64,000 nucleotides of DNA from positions 2,885,001 to 2,949,000 of the forward strand of contig JACATO010000095.1 of assembly GCA_018389105.1 (NCBI GenBank), in the 5' to 3' direction. This document shows positions 10,311 to 21,544 of the stretch, piece after piece. This DNA is from Nautilus pompilius. Taxonomy: Eukaryota; Mollusca; Cephalopoda; Nautilida; Nautilidae. Made by a program: the position numbers and the translations under genes. The notes below the pieces were generated by a model. The model was given only the letters and a program-made list of their open reading frames with translations. It ran no database searches and had not been told where the DNA came from. The stretch's first letter is position 1, and the number at the start of each line of letters is the position of its first letter.

Positions 10311-13059
10311 GAATCTTTGTTTAAAACTGACAAAATAACAAGTCCATCGCCATGTATTAACATAGTCAGAGCAGAGTGATTGTGTATGAATATTAATGAG
10401 TTTCTCAAATACAATTCTTGCTAATAGCTGCTTTTTTAGGCTTCTCATAAATGCTGATTAGGCAGAAGAAAAAACGACAAGCAATCAAACAAAACAACCT
10501 GTGCCTACTTGATAAACTTTATATCTCATGATTATTATAATAATGAGTTAATGAAGAGCGCTGCGATTTTTAACTACTGCATAAAAATAATTTCCTATTT
10601 TTCTTGTACTCCGCATCAGTGAATATATAGAAAACAGCGCGTAGTTATCCCTATAACGTCTTTCAGCTCTGGCACTATCGTAACGTCTCAAAAGTGAGTT
10701 ACACCGACTCTTAATATGTCAGTTTTCTCCTTAGACGCTTCGTAAGACATCACAAGTCGCTTGAAACACCTGAACTTGGGGATGAGCCGACCTGTTCTTC
10801 CTTTACCAGTGAATTTACTCAGTGTTTTGTCGAATTTCTGTTTATCCAGCAACGAGTGAAAAATGTGGAACTTGTAGAACTTATGAAATACTATTCCTAA
10901 AATAAAGACAACTACCATATGTATATTAACTCTCGGTGTATCAGATTGGTTTATACCTGGCTTATGCCATTCCAGCTGGAAGCCACAGTCTGAAATGGAT
11001 AGATGTTTACTTAAAATGTAAAACATCTGGAATTACGGATGTATCGTTACTTAGAGTTGTATTAATGTGGAAGACAATGTATGCCACACTTCTTCGGATC
11101 TACCTGTGGTCAGAAATATGTATTTAAAGTTTTATCATTGTTTTATAATTATTTATAGTTAATCTTTTTATTTGTTGCTATACAAATTCTCAAGCGTTAT
11201 TCTGCCAAATAAAAAAGAGCTTCAAATTCAAATCGTTTAAAAAAATGTATGAAAAAAAATTCGCTGTTTGTTATACAGTTTTCTAGAAGAAATATTAATA
11301 TTAATTGCAGAAAAATAACTAAAAGTACATTCTAAGAAGCAGAGCACAATCCGCCATTTTGTTTTCTTATGACGTCAGGAGTCTGCCAGTCGTCTGTTAG
11401 CAAACAATGGCGTTATGTTTATCAGGTTAAAATGACGGACTCACAAGAGCCCTTTTATTATCTTCCCCACTGAATAGTGACGTTTCGAATTGTTCCTTAG
11501 CTATGCCTTTTAGATCGCGAGGCAACGGCCATTAAGTTCAACCCTCCTATTACATTCTGGAAGTCTCATCCGAGCCGACACTGGTTCCGCCATCGTGGCT
11601 TAAAAGTTTCGGTTGATGATGTTTAGCATCTGCTATGCTCAGAGTCACGAACACATGACAAAATATAAACGACTCTGACGTCTGTGGTTTCCTAAATATT
11701 GTCGTCACGAGGCGAGGAAAATAGAAGTTATCCTACGATTTTGAATTTCTATTTTTGCATATAACATTACACAAGCGGCCTCTCGTGGCAGACGACTGGA
11801 TTTTCTACGAATGCTGTTTGATTTCCGTCACTAACCAGGAGCGGAGATGCTTCAAAGGGTTGCCGAGTTTGGAGAAAAACATAATAAGTTTTCAAAGCAA
11901 CTACATTTGGGCCATTAGAAAATGGACGGATGCATATTTTTCGTCGTCGTCGCTGAATTTGACCTTTTACCCGTCTCAGGGGTAGAATTCTCCACCGCCT
12001 CTGCCAAGAGATGGCAGGAAGAACTATGTTACAAGTGATACTTGGCCGAAGACTGTTCACTCACGTAGCCCTAAAACCAGGGAAGACGCCGCCGACAAGA
12101 TCCGTCCAAAGTATTCGCTGTCTGCCATATCCTAGGGTGGGAGAGAACGGTTCGGCCCTTTTGGTAAAGTGGACGGTATTAAACAGTGCACCGGAAAGCA
12201 ACAATCGGAGAAGAATGAGCGGTGAATTTTTCAAGATGGTATTCATCTATTTATTAAACACTTCTCGTAAACAACGTAGGGTTTGGTACACTCCGTCATT
12301 TCGTCTCCTCCCTCCACTCCGCGCCTCAATTCGACTTTTTGACGTTTCCGTCACCAATTAAAACGTAAAAAGAGAGAGAGAGAGAAAATAAAAAGTAACG
12401 AAGGAAGGCTAATTATTGTGGTTGATGTACGACCGAGTTTGGACCGACATGATAGAGGAAGAAAAAAAAGCATCCACTAATCAAACTGGTGTTCCAGTCC
12501 GCCCCTCAATTCTCCTGTTCCCCCCCCCCCCCACACGGGAAAATCTCTTGATTTCTCAATAGTAAGAGCAAAAAAGAGAAACGGGCGGGACGAAAAACGA
12601 CGCCGGGATTACTTGTCTCGCGGGCTCCATACATTAACCCATTAGGGAAGGAAAAAAACACGACAACGCTGCGATTTCCAGCAAATCGATGAGATCTCGT
12701 TAATGCTTTGAAACAGTCGACAACAAAATAACGAGGGAGGGAGAGAGGAATTGTTTCGTATTTTATTCTCGCAGTATTTCGTTTTTTTCTTCCTAAAATA
12801 TTTATTGTCTAAACGCTTTTGTTTGTTTTCAAAAGGTCTTCAAGCGATCGTCGATTCAGCTGTGGAAAGTAACTTTACGTAGGACCCGACGGTCTCCCCT
12901 CGCGTCTCTGGCCCTGTCCCCCCCCCATACACCGTCCACACGGCCGTAATTAAGAAGACAAGGGCTCGATTCTAGCGTAGCGATGAACCACGATATCGGG
13001 TGCAATCCCTCCCTCCATCATGCTGTCTTCTTTAATCCACAACGATCAGTCTTTCCTCG
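10311..13059. other. No confident gene
   Basis: A 117-codon frame at 12011-12361 starts at an ATG in good Kozak context (GAGATGG), but it shows no domain and other frames overlap it. A 13-base C run lies at 12520-12532. Otherwise AT-rich and featureless to the eye. Confidence 0.4.
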
Positions 13060-13323
13060 TTACGAAATACAAAATCTGAATCCTGTATTATAGACAAAAG
13101 TGCTACTATCTTTTAATCTCTGTTTTGTTTCCAACGCGACCGAATGATGATCGATTTTAACACAGCCATTACTGACTTTAACTGCCTCGATGTCACTGAT
13201 TTCCCAATCTCTGCGGTGATCCGATGACCAAAATCTCGAATCCGGTAAAGCTGAGTAAAGTCCATATTTAAACGGCATTTCTGCTGGCGAAGACCGAACT
13301 TTACGTGATATTCGCTTACACAT
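13060..13323 (-). CDS. Unrecognised open frame with protein-like composition
   Basis: A minus-strand frame begins at ATG 13323 (MCKRISRKVRSSPAEM) and runs 87 codons to the stop at 13060. It stays open upstream of the ATG to about 13380, so it could be part of a longer exon of about 107 codons. Composition is mixed and not repetitive, with a basic N-terminal part and a later segment reading RRDWEISDIEAVKV. I recognise no family. There is no good acceptor at its 5' edge. It abuts the 44-bp E-box array at 13397. It could be an exon, a fragment of an old transposon gene, or chance. Confidence 0.2.
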   Translation of the reverse strand: MCKRISRKVRSSPAEMPFKYGLYSALPDSRFWSSDHRRDWEISDIEAVKVSNGCVKIDHHSVALETKQRLKDSSTFVYNTGFRFCIS

Positions 13324-13396
13324 CAAAGACTTCCCTGCTCTTAATGCAGCGATTGTTACCTGTACAAAGAGCTTCTTCCAAGCTCAGCTAAATACG

Positions 13397-13658
13397 TGCG
13401 GAGAGAAGAGGCGGGTAGTAGATCTGACTGGTCACGTGAGCGCGGAGAGAAGAGGCGGGTAGTAGATCTGACTGGTCACGTGAGCGCGGAGAGAAGAGGC
13501 GGGTAGTGGATCTGACTGGTCACGTGAGTGCGGAGAGAAGAGGCGGGTAGTAGATCTGACTGGTCACGTGAGTGCGGAGAGAAGAGGCGAGTAGTAGATC
13601 TGACTGGTCACGTGAGTGCGGAGAGAAGAGGCGGATAAATCTGGCTGGTCACGTGACT
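13397..13658. repeat. 44-bp tandem array with an E-box in each of six copies
   Basis: Five nearly perfect 44-bp copies and one shortened sixth copy. The unit contains GGAGAGAAGAGGCGGGTAG, then AGATCTGACT, then GGTCACGTGAG. CACGTG starts at 13433, 13477, 13521, 13565, 13609 and 13650, giving six evenly spaced palindromic E-boxes of the class bound by USF, Myc/Max and MITF/TFE proteins. The copies differ at only a few positions, so the array is young or is kept uniform. Confidence 0.93.
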
Positions 13659-14179
13659 GAGCTTTTAGCGCCTGCCGGATATCGATACGATTTCAGAACT
13701 CTGCGTGTGAATTCGATAAGAATAAGAAAAGAAAGAAAGAAAAAAACATTAAAAACAGTAGTGAGAAAACAATGTAAATAATGAAAAGATTCCGGATAAC
13801 GATAAATTTTATTATGCCAGAGTTTAATGGCGAAATAAATAGACCGTTTTCTGATAAACCCTAATGATTTATTGGATTGCCCAGAAAAGTTGAAAACGGA
13901 GTTTGACGCTGAAGAATAAGAAAAAAATAATTATTCAATATTGAATCATTTTAAGAAGAAATAAAAACAACTGTCATCGTTGCCGAATTGGAAATGCAGC
14001 TGAAAATGAATTTTAGGGGCTATTATTGAAATAAAATCCGAAACGCGAAGAACAGAGGATTTCAGATGCTTAACAAAACCACTCGGATGTTACAGTAATT
14101 AATCGAAATGTCAAACAAAAGTCAAGGTAAATCATTTATACTATATGAATCATTAGCATATCCTCACTCATCTCGGATA
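13659..14179. other. No gene seen; AT-rich
   Basis: A-rich sequence (13720-13760) and AT-rich DNA up to the LINE remnant. The left limit of that remnant is unclear and could reach into this stretch. Confidence 0.45.
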
Positions 14180-14610
14180 TGTTGCGCAGGTTGAAGACCT
14201 TAAGAGAAAGTGTTAAATTATTATTCAGAGTTTATCTTAGCTTTGCTAGCAGATCCCGGTTTTTATACATTTAGAATTTGATAAACGCCTAGAATTATCA
14301 GTCATCCGGTTTAGAGCAGACATAATAGATAGAAGTTTGAAGTAGACAGGGATAAATATTTTCAGCTGTTTACAGTCAGTCCATCCAAAGATCATAATTC
14401 CTAATTACCTCAAATTCCAGCAAGTTTATATATATATATATATCCGAAAATGTTTTCTTTACAAAAACAATTGCTAATGAGTGGATTAAATTACCGCCAG
14501 GCATAGTTAATGGTGATAGTATAAATAAGCTTAAAATTGTGTTGTTGAATACCTAACTACATCTTTACCCTGGAGACTTCTGGCACAAGCCATGATGACT
14601 TCCTGGCTCG
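14180..14610 (+). mobile_element. LINE 3' end remnant, CR1/L2-like reverse-transcriptase C-terminus
   Basis: A frame ending with the stop at 14554-14556 reads NEWIKLPPGIVNGDSINKLK (from 14476). This matches the conserved C-terminal pattern of CR1/L2-type LINE polyproteins (N-x-W-x-x-LP-x-x-[IV]-V-x-[AG]-x-S-[IV]-N). Just upstream, in another frame near 14280-14335, RLELSVIRFRADIID matches the RL-x-L-x-x-x-x-x-RR-x-R-x-D-[LI]-I block that precedes it in the family. The two blocks are out of frame with each other and an in-frame stop follows the first, so the copy is dead. Only the 3' part of the element is present, as expected from 5' truncation during target-primed insertion. The 3' untranslated part resembles that of the remnant at 46.4 kb. 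Confidence 0.7.
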
Positions 14611-15756
14611 GTGTAGCTGCTGAACTAATTAACACAGAGCCGATCATTCAGGGACGGACACATTTTTTTTTAATCTTTGCCAGTCAAACAGAGTAATGGG
14701 CTGTAGCTTTCCAGGCGGTTTAAACTCGTAAATTTGCTCCCGTATCTGTTTTGTTTACACCCAATGATAAATACCATGTCCTTGTTGCTCTCGGGCTCCT
14801 TAGATCTTCAGCTAGACACGAACACAAGTCGTCAGTCAGGGCGCTCAGCAAACCAAGTGCGCAGGAAATCCTTACTATTAAGATAAAAAAAAAATTCTTT
14901 TGGGGAATTTAAGGGAAATCGTCGGTAAAAGTTCTGGCTATAATAAGCCGGTAAGCAGAGGCTAGACACGAAGCCGGGTGCGAGCCGAGAAGATTCTGAA
15001 CTGATGTTGCTGCTGCACAAAAACCAGGTCCAGCAACGGCCTCAGTTTATCGTCAGGTGAAGCCTCTTTATGTTTAGAAAAGGAACCAGTAGTTACCAGA
15101 AGGAAGAAGATGCTTTCCAGAGAAATCTCTGTTTTGGAAGTTAATGATTCAGCATCTAAACCGGAGAGATTCGCATTTCATGCTTAAGTCTGCTGCGGGT
15201 GCCAAGTACAGACCCTTTTTTTCCCGACCAATTACGATAAGGTTAAACAATATTTATTAGGGTGGATAGTAATGTATGTAATCTGGGCTATAATAAACAC
15301 CGGAGGGAATCCGGTTGCCAGGTTTGGCCTACAGACGATGTTCGAATGAAATTTTTAAAATTCTTTCCTGCGCATACAAGCCGACAGCTTCTTTGATACC
15401 AGCGGCGCCTCGCATCCATCAACGACGATCAATCAGGGTGATGTTCGGAAAAGTACCTTTTTTAGAAACCCGTAATATCTGCCTTCCCAACCAGAACAGG
15501 GAGAGTGATTGGAGGGGGAAGGATAGATGTGCTACCAATAAATTTCAAACGCTTTCCGCTCTCTCTGATTTTATGTATATATCTGATAGGAGTATTCGGG
15601 ATTATTGAGGGTTTGGAGCTGCCTGCACTTACAATAGACAATTTGTTGGGGTTTTTTGTTTATCACTTATCAGCAGGTACCTGCGGTGAGTATGTCTGCA
15701 GAATTGGATTATAGGAAATATCTGATTATCATTAGAACGGAGTACGAATGGAATAG
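14611..15756. other. No gene seen
   Basis: A plus-strand frame at about 15315-15608 has no ATG at its head and no recognisable domain. Nothing else was found. Confidence 0.45.
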
Positions 15757-15757
15757 A

Positions 15758-15796
<39 letters not shown>

Positions 15797-15821
15797 CCTC
15801 TCCATCACTCTCTGTACTAAC

Positions 15822-15856
<35 letters not shown>

Positions 15857-15913
15857 CCTCTCTCCATCACTCTCTGTACTAACATCATCTCTCTCTCTCT
15901 CTTTTCTCTCTCC
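15757..15913 (-). repeat. Composite GA microsatellite with CRE-like sites, array 4, inverted
   Basis: On the plus strand it reads CT runs with CTCTGTACTAACATCATCTC blocks. The reverse complement is the GATGATGTTAGTACAGAG block of array 3. This shows that the composite repeat occurs in both orientations. Confidence 0.85.
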
Positions 15914-16671
15914 GTATGTCTGTGGGTAGGTGTGCCCTACTTCAAGGGGCAGGAGTGAGCAAAGAGAGACCTAATAAAAGGAAAGTAACACAATTTGTGT
16001 AAGTAAACTGCGGTTTATAGAAGGAATATTAAGAAACTATCAGAATATCGGCTAATTTAATCGAAGGTTATAAAGAGGAACATTTAGATGTATTAGCCGC
16101 ACTTTATACAGATAATAGCTTCTATCAGCGTTGATTTCTAGCGTCTGGAGCGGATATTCAGCACCACGTCGTGTACAGCTGGACAGGTACAGCTTTTGGC
16201 AAACAGAGAGAGAGAGAGAGAGAAGAGAGGAGAGAGATGCTGAGATGAGGAGGAGGAGGAGGAGAGAGAGAGGGGGGAGGAGAGAGAAAAAATTCTTTGT
16301 TGTTTTTCTTTCATTCCGTTTGTATTTATTTAACAGAACGACGGTTCTGGCAGAAGCCACTTGGAATGGAAACTTTACAGGAGTCCCGCAGCCTACCGTG
16401 TAGCAAGCAGCTAACATCTAGCTGTTTGTGCAATGCAGTCTTTCTTTGTTCGGGCTGCGGTGCGCAACCAGCCAAGTCCCCGGTGAATAGAAAACCGGGG
16501 CCGTTGCCCTTGAGGACCGCGACACGGCTAATTCGGTTACCCGACCGCCCGTCTCAGTCGGGCTGCAGCGCTGTTTGAAGTACTACCAGCGACAAAACAT
16601 CTGTGAAAAAGCGTTAATGTCTCCAGATTAATTGTGGAAAATTAGGAGATGATAAACGATGTTCCTTCCAG
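15914..16671. other. No gene; GA/GAG microsatellite at 16205-16289
   Basis: GA and GGA repeats at 16205-16289 lack the CRE block. The flanks hold no supported exon. Confidence 0.5.
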
Positions 16672-16747
16672 GCATAGAACCACTCCGACTAGAAGCTCAG
16701 GAGCGCCGGCTGCATTTGAATTCATTAGTTGCTGGAAGTTCGGGGAG
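16672..16747 (+). CDS. Possible 76-nt internal exon (unrecognised)
   Basis: The segment lies between a good acceptor (GTTCCTTCCAG, ending at 16671) and a consensus donor (AG|GTGAGT, at 16748). One frame reads IEPLRLEAQERRLHLNSLVA and is open across the whole exon, entering with two bases and leaving with two. A second frame is also open. The length is not a multiple of three, so skipping it would shift the frame. I do not recognise the peptide and cannot name flanking exons. Confidence 0.22.
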
Positions 16748-17649
16748 GTGAGTCAGTGGGAGCAAACCCCTCTCGACGGGCGGCCGAGTTTGTTTGCATG
16801 TGGTCTGATACAATGGTACAGCCACCCACCGGTGGCCTTTGCCATTCCCATAAATGCTCCGGTTTCTAAAACTGTTTTCACTCAAGCTCTCCGCCGGCCT
16901 ACAAAGGCCGAGGAAGAAGATTTTAATTAAAAGGGGGAGATGCTGGTAATATTTAAATTGTTAATATTAAAATTAATTTTGTCGGTATTAATGCGTCTGT
17001 ACGTACGTTTGTCCAACACTCGTGCTCCATCACTAACTAATTAATGAATTGTTTACGAATGTCCGCATAAGTCAGTTGAGCATCCGTCTAACGGAGTCGC
17101 TTATCTGTCCGCGCAGAGACCTCCTTTTGAGTAAAGAGGCCGGCCACAACCAAGAAGCAGAGCCGTTTGCCTACTTACAAACTGAGGATGAATTTTTCAC
17201 GAGATCTTACGAAAAGAAGGAATAAGGACATTCAACAAATGCCTTCTAGAAAGATATAATTAACTTTTAGCGAAATATTTCCGCATCTGAACGAAGATGG
17301 TCAGGCTCCAAACTCGCCAATACATAAACGAGACCGTCTCCTTTAATTTTTTATCCTACTACGTGCTCCTGCTCGTCTGCTATCTATCTGCGGCTGGTGC
17401 GTCGTTATACAATTCTCTTTAAATCTTTACACGACGACAAAAGATTATCATCAAAGGCCCCTCCCCTCCCCCCAAAAAAAAGAAAAAGAGGAGGCTACTT
17501 CAGCACACGAGAATGTCGTCAAGACAACGCCATGTTTCAGCTAAAAGTACGGTTGCCATCGTAACGTGGTAGTTTTGATAAATAAATAACAGGGATGCTC
17601 AGTAAAGATAAACTCGTTTATTTGCCAGATCTTTGAGATGGCGGCAGTT
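16748..17649. other. No gene seen
   Basis: AT-rich from about 16930. No supported feature apart from its possible role as intron after the exon-like segment at 16672. Confidence 0.45.
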
Positions 17650-17720
17650 GGTATCGAACTATCGAACCCTCAGGAAATCTCGCGTGTCTGGTTTCATCGG
17701 TTATTAATTCCACTACTACG
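17650..17720 (-). mobile_element. tRNA-like SINE head (fragment)
   Basis: On the minus strand a B-box-like AGTTCGATACC (plus 17650-17660) lies about 45 bp after an A-box-like GTAGTAGTGGAATTA (plus 17705-17719). This is the spacing of an internal RNA polymerase III promoter. One base differs from the B-box consensus RGTTCRANTCC. No clover-leaf could be drawn with confidence, so it is more likely a SINE head than a tRNA gene. No tail or target duplication was found. Confidence 0.35.
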
Positions 17721-17746
17721 GTCTCTCTCACACAACTGGCAAGCAT

Positions 17747-18009
17747 TTAATTGAAATTTAGTATTTTTTTGTGTTCATTTAAATCAGCTTTAGTTTGATC
17801 AAAATTTCTGCATCTCCTCCCCCCACCGTATCTAACGTTTCGACAAACAGCGTGAATATAGCTAATCGATGGACGAAGACTTAGAAAGTAATTAATTCTA
17901 TCCGCATCCTTTTGACACGAGAGTAAAACCAAAATTCTAATGAGGCCGCTTCTGTTTTTGTCAAGATGTGAAAAGTATTTACAATCAGCCAGCTTTATTT
18001 CTACACACA
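17747..18009 (-). CDS. Unrecognised open frame next to a TG repeat
   Basis: From about 18003 to the stop at 17747 a minus-strand frame reads IKLADCKYFSHLDKNRSGLI and continues for about 85 codons with protein-like composition. It is preceded on that strand by TGTGTGTGTGTAG, which could act as an acceptor. There is no domain match and no in-frame ATG except within the repeat. Chance is a strong alternative. Confidence 0.12.
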
Positions 18010-18042
18010 CACATACACACATACATATTATATATATATATG
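18001..18042. repeat. CA/TA microsatellite
   Basis: A short (CA)n block runs into a (TA)n block. Confidence 0.8.
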
Positions 18043-19001
18043 AATAATTAAAACAACTGAGTCGAGTCTTTTAATGTCGGAGAGACCGAATTAATTTTTA
18101 ACGCGGTTCTTCATTACTTTCGACAGGCGAAAGAAGTTGTCGGCTCGAGTCGTCTGAGCAATTATGGAACCTCCTTATCCATTATGCAGCGCGGAATACA
18201 CCTAATAAATAAGCGATATGTTTTACTGATACAGACTCGCGCACAGTTATGGCTTTATGAAGGGAACCGAAGTCATCGCCTGGCGCCGGGTTTCCTCTGG
18301 GAAGACTTAAGAAGGCTTAATTACGTGAGTCGTAATTTGCAGGTATTTATTAAAACTGCCATAGTGAAAATAAAGGCCATCTTATGATTTATTTTATGGT
18401 GCCAAACTACTCGAAACACGTGTTTAATTTGGAGGGAGGAGAGGGCCCTCTATCTAGAACCTAAGAATGAAACACGATTTTGGCTGACGAGGTCTGTTCC
18501 GTTGCTTCTTTTTTGACCGGGCGAAGAAATGCAACGGAAGAAAGCTCCAGTCTTTAGTCTTAGCGTCGAACGCTGTGATTGGCTGCGGCCGTTGGACACG
18601 CGCTCAGCAGTGAATTCCGTTTCCGGTTAGATTGGTGAGCATCTCCGCAAACAAACAGCAAATTAAAAAAAACCCCTTTGACGGTCTGGAAAAGTGGCTT
18701 AGGCATCGCATTAGTTTTTTTTTTATCGGAGCTGCATGCATTTTTCTCACCTGGTTTCATCTTCGCCGAGACAGAAGTTAGCGTAGGGTCGAGCTCATCT
18801 CCGGTTGTGCCTCTTCATAGTTACCGGATGAATAGGAAAAGTTGCTTATCGGTGAATAGAACGAAAAGTATCGGATAGCGCGCGGCGTGGACCCAGTTAG
18901 AAAATCGTGCCAGACACCCAACACTTTAATTTTCTTCGTCGTGATTTGTCATCAGTGGGTGGGGGGGTGAATTAAATTCATAATCTAGTTCCAGTTTTAC
19001 T
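18043..19001. other. No gene seen
   Basis: A hydrophobic frame near 18678-18878 has no ATG at its start. A pyrimidine tract ending GAGACAG near 18774 is only a moderate acceptor. Confidence 0.45.
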
Positions 19002-19112
19002 ATGGATTCGGATGCAAGCCGCCTGGAAATTGGTCGGATTATCGGGGGGAACAGCCGTGATATCAAACAACTCTGCTGCCTCTGTGGAGATTGCATCGAG
19101 AACTTTCGCTAA
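19002..19112 (+). CDS. Possible 36-residue micro-ORF, cysteine-rich
   Basis: An ATG at 19002 in strong Kozak context (ACTATGG) opens a 36-codon frame: MDSDASRLEIGRIIGG then NSRDIKQLCCLCGDCIENFR and a stop. The four cysteines in CCLCGDC could bind metal, but this is only a possibility. No donor site is convincing inside it, so it would be a complete short product or a misread. A second frame overlaps it from 19012. Confidence 0.15.
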   Translation: MDSDASRLEIGRIIGGNSRDIKQLCCLCGDCIENFR

Positions 19113-20220
19113 TTATTTTCTTCTTCCTCTTCTTTTTTTTTCCTTTTTAATTCAGTGTTTGGCGATGGTTTCGCAGTATTTAAGAGACGCGAAACCTTGC
19201 AGTTCTCAGAGTACTGCTGCAGTGTCTATCTAGGCTAATTCTCGAGAGAGAAGAAGAGGAACTGGGGGGGGGATATGCACCGAACCTTTCCTCAGACCTT
19301 GGCTTGATAATCTGATTAAAAAAGAATTATGGAGCAGATGTTGCTTTAAAGAGTTATTAGTTTAAAATTCTTAATCTAGCTAAAGAGCTCGCTGGATATT
19401 TATTCAAAACATCGTGACATACTTCAGACTGAAGCGATCATTCGAAACGTGAAGCTCTGGTTTTAAATCCTCGAGAATTAAATACATATTCATAAATTAC
19501 GATTTTTTTTTTAAAAAAAAAACGCGCGTGCAGTGGAAGAAAGTCTAGTAGAATCGTGGATAATTTCCTTTCTACCATAAAACATGAGAATGTTACTAGA
19601 GATGTTCAAAGTGCTCGGTTAGTGGTGAACAGTAATGGTGGGGATGCACTAAACATCCCAGATCACCAGCAAGCATCATCTGCGATCGCTGCCCTGGAGT
19701 GCGGAGACAACTGATGTTTCTGGTTAAAAACACTACGGCCCCTAATTGAACACTGGCAGTAGTAATTTATCTCGAAACTATTGCGGGTGTACAAAGACCT
19801 ACGGCTTCGTCGCTGCAGCCTGGACAGTTAGGGAGCAGTGAGATCAGAACGCCATCGTTAATGGTAGCTCAAGACGTTACTAGGCAAGTTTCTTAATCTG
19901 TTATTGAAATCGCGTCATCCCTCTGTGGGGCCCGGATGCTCGTGACAGGTCTAGAAAGACCACGCTATAGCACTTGTTCGCCCTCTTATCATATGATCCA
20001 GTCGAGCTATTTACGCGATTCGGATTAAACATTTCGCAAAGTCTGTCCAACGTGGCATTGGCGACAATAAAGGGTTTTCGTCCGGTTGACCCTGCACCGC
20101 CTCGTGCGGGCAAGCAAGGGACGAGGTTAACACGCTTCCACGATCTAGGGGTCGGCGTCTTTCCCGAGGGACAAGTTTGCAGACTCAGGGAGTAGGTTAC
20201 CTTTTCTTAGCACACATACT
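19113..20220. other. No gene; perfect T10A10 palindrome
   Basis: A perfect T10A10 palindrome lies at 19503-19522. Two antisense frames of about 70 codons overlap at 19.9-20.2 kb in a CpG-rich patch, and neither is recognisable. Confidence 0.45.
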
Positions 20221-20418
20221 ATGAGAATGGCAAGTAAACCCCCGAATAGTTTACGGATAGAAAGGCTTTCGCTCCATGAGTTAAAAGAGCGAGGCAACAG
20301 ATTTCGACAGGTGAATTTTGCAGTTAAATGTCCAACCTGTAGCGTGCGGCACGACCGGACCGACGAGGTTACTTCCCTCTATCAGACGCTTGGGGGCAAC
20401 CGTACGGACCTGAAATAA
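20221..20418 (+). CDS. Unrecognised 65-codon open frame
   Basis: Starts ATGAGAATGGCAAG (M at 20221 or 20227) and reads LRIERLSLHELKERGNRFRQ and later VKCPTCSVRHDR before the stop. The CPTC pair resembles half of a zinc-binding site, but no partner cysteines follow. It lies in a moderately CpG-rich stretch. A GTGAAT site inside could be a weak donor and the GCAG soon after a weak acceptor. Low confidence. Confidence 0.15.
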   Translation: MRMASKPPNSLRIERLSLHELKERGNRFRQVNFAVKCPTCSVRHDRTDEVTSLYQTLGGNRTDLK

Positions 20419-20644
20419 CATCAGACGCCGTAGAGACGTGGTCAAAGCCCCAGCTGGTTTTTGGGTGGGGAGGGGTTAAACCGAGCTCTCCACAGAGCGC
20501 CTCTCGTTAAAAGCCGACCGATGCGAGTTAGTAGAATTTTAGATATTTATTTAAAACGTTTCCTCGCCAGTGGCTGCCAGGTGAAATGGTAAAGCAGACG
20601 TCAGTCAGGTAGCATATAGGTGAGGCACAAAGGACCGGCGGTAA

Positions 20645-20714
20645 TGAGAGAGAGAGAGAGAGAGATGGGGGAGAGGAGTCGTCTACAGACAGAGAGGAGG
20701 AGAGAGATGGAGAG

Positions 20715-20759
<45 letters not shown>

Positions 20760-20802
20760 GGGGGAGAGTCGTCTACAGACAAAAGAGAGAGAGAGAGAGA
20801 GA
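20645..20802. repeat. Composite GA microsatellite, array 5, variant block
   Basis: GA runs carry two copies of GAGTCGTCTACAGACA in place of the CRE block. This looks like a further diverged form of the GTCA-NTACAG unit. The long Arg-Glu and Ser-Leu frames here are artefacts. Confidence 0.8.
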
Positions 20803-21544
20803 TGTACTGGGAATTCAGTTTACATTTTGAGGATGCATTATATGAAACGACACGCGAGGGCATTCTTCGCCGACATCCTCACCTACGTGCCCGACTCACC
20901 TGCAGGCTAATAACATCTGTTTTATCGTGTTTGAACTATTTATAGCATACACGGCTTCGGACTCCAACCAAACCACATTAAAAAAAAAAAACAAAAAAAA
21001 AAGCACTTGGTAATTTGCTTCGTGTTCTATCAGCAACCATGTGTAACCCAGCCACTGCAGTGACAGATGTGCCCGTTTGCTTGGATTCATTAACAGTACA
21101 CGATTTACGCCCCCCCCCAATACACCTCCCTCCCGACCTCTTTTCCTCGCCAGATTATTACTTTAAGGCGATACGGATACAAAACCACCAAAAGTGATGA
21201 CGTTCGGCACACAAAAAAAAAAGAAAAAAGAAAAGATTCTAACGAATATCGAGATGAATTTAATAATTAAAAAAAAAAAAGGAATTGAATAAACTGCACG
21301 AGCGGTGTGCCACTACTATTGAATAAACTGAAGAACAGATCCAACGGGTAGGGTTCTATGGAAAAACGACGTGGAAAGGTTCTTCGACAGCCACTCCAAT
21401 AGGACTCAGAACCCGAGGAACACTCTTCACTTAAAAAGCCAATTTGCGGTCGCTCGTGTAATTCAGATTCGCGGGTCTTTGTTGTCGGTAGAAGGGGACA
21501 AAGCTCTCCTTTTTTTTAAATACAACGTCACCTAGGGAAGTGCG
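20803..21544. other. No gene seen
   Basis: Two A runs near 20981-21002 and 21211-21280 and a CpG-richer stretch at its end. Confidence 0.45.

Noticed and set aside
13397-13658. Possible CRISPR-like regular repeat
   Set aside because: Copies are directly adjacent, with no spacers; this is a plain tandem repeat in animal DNA.
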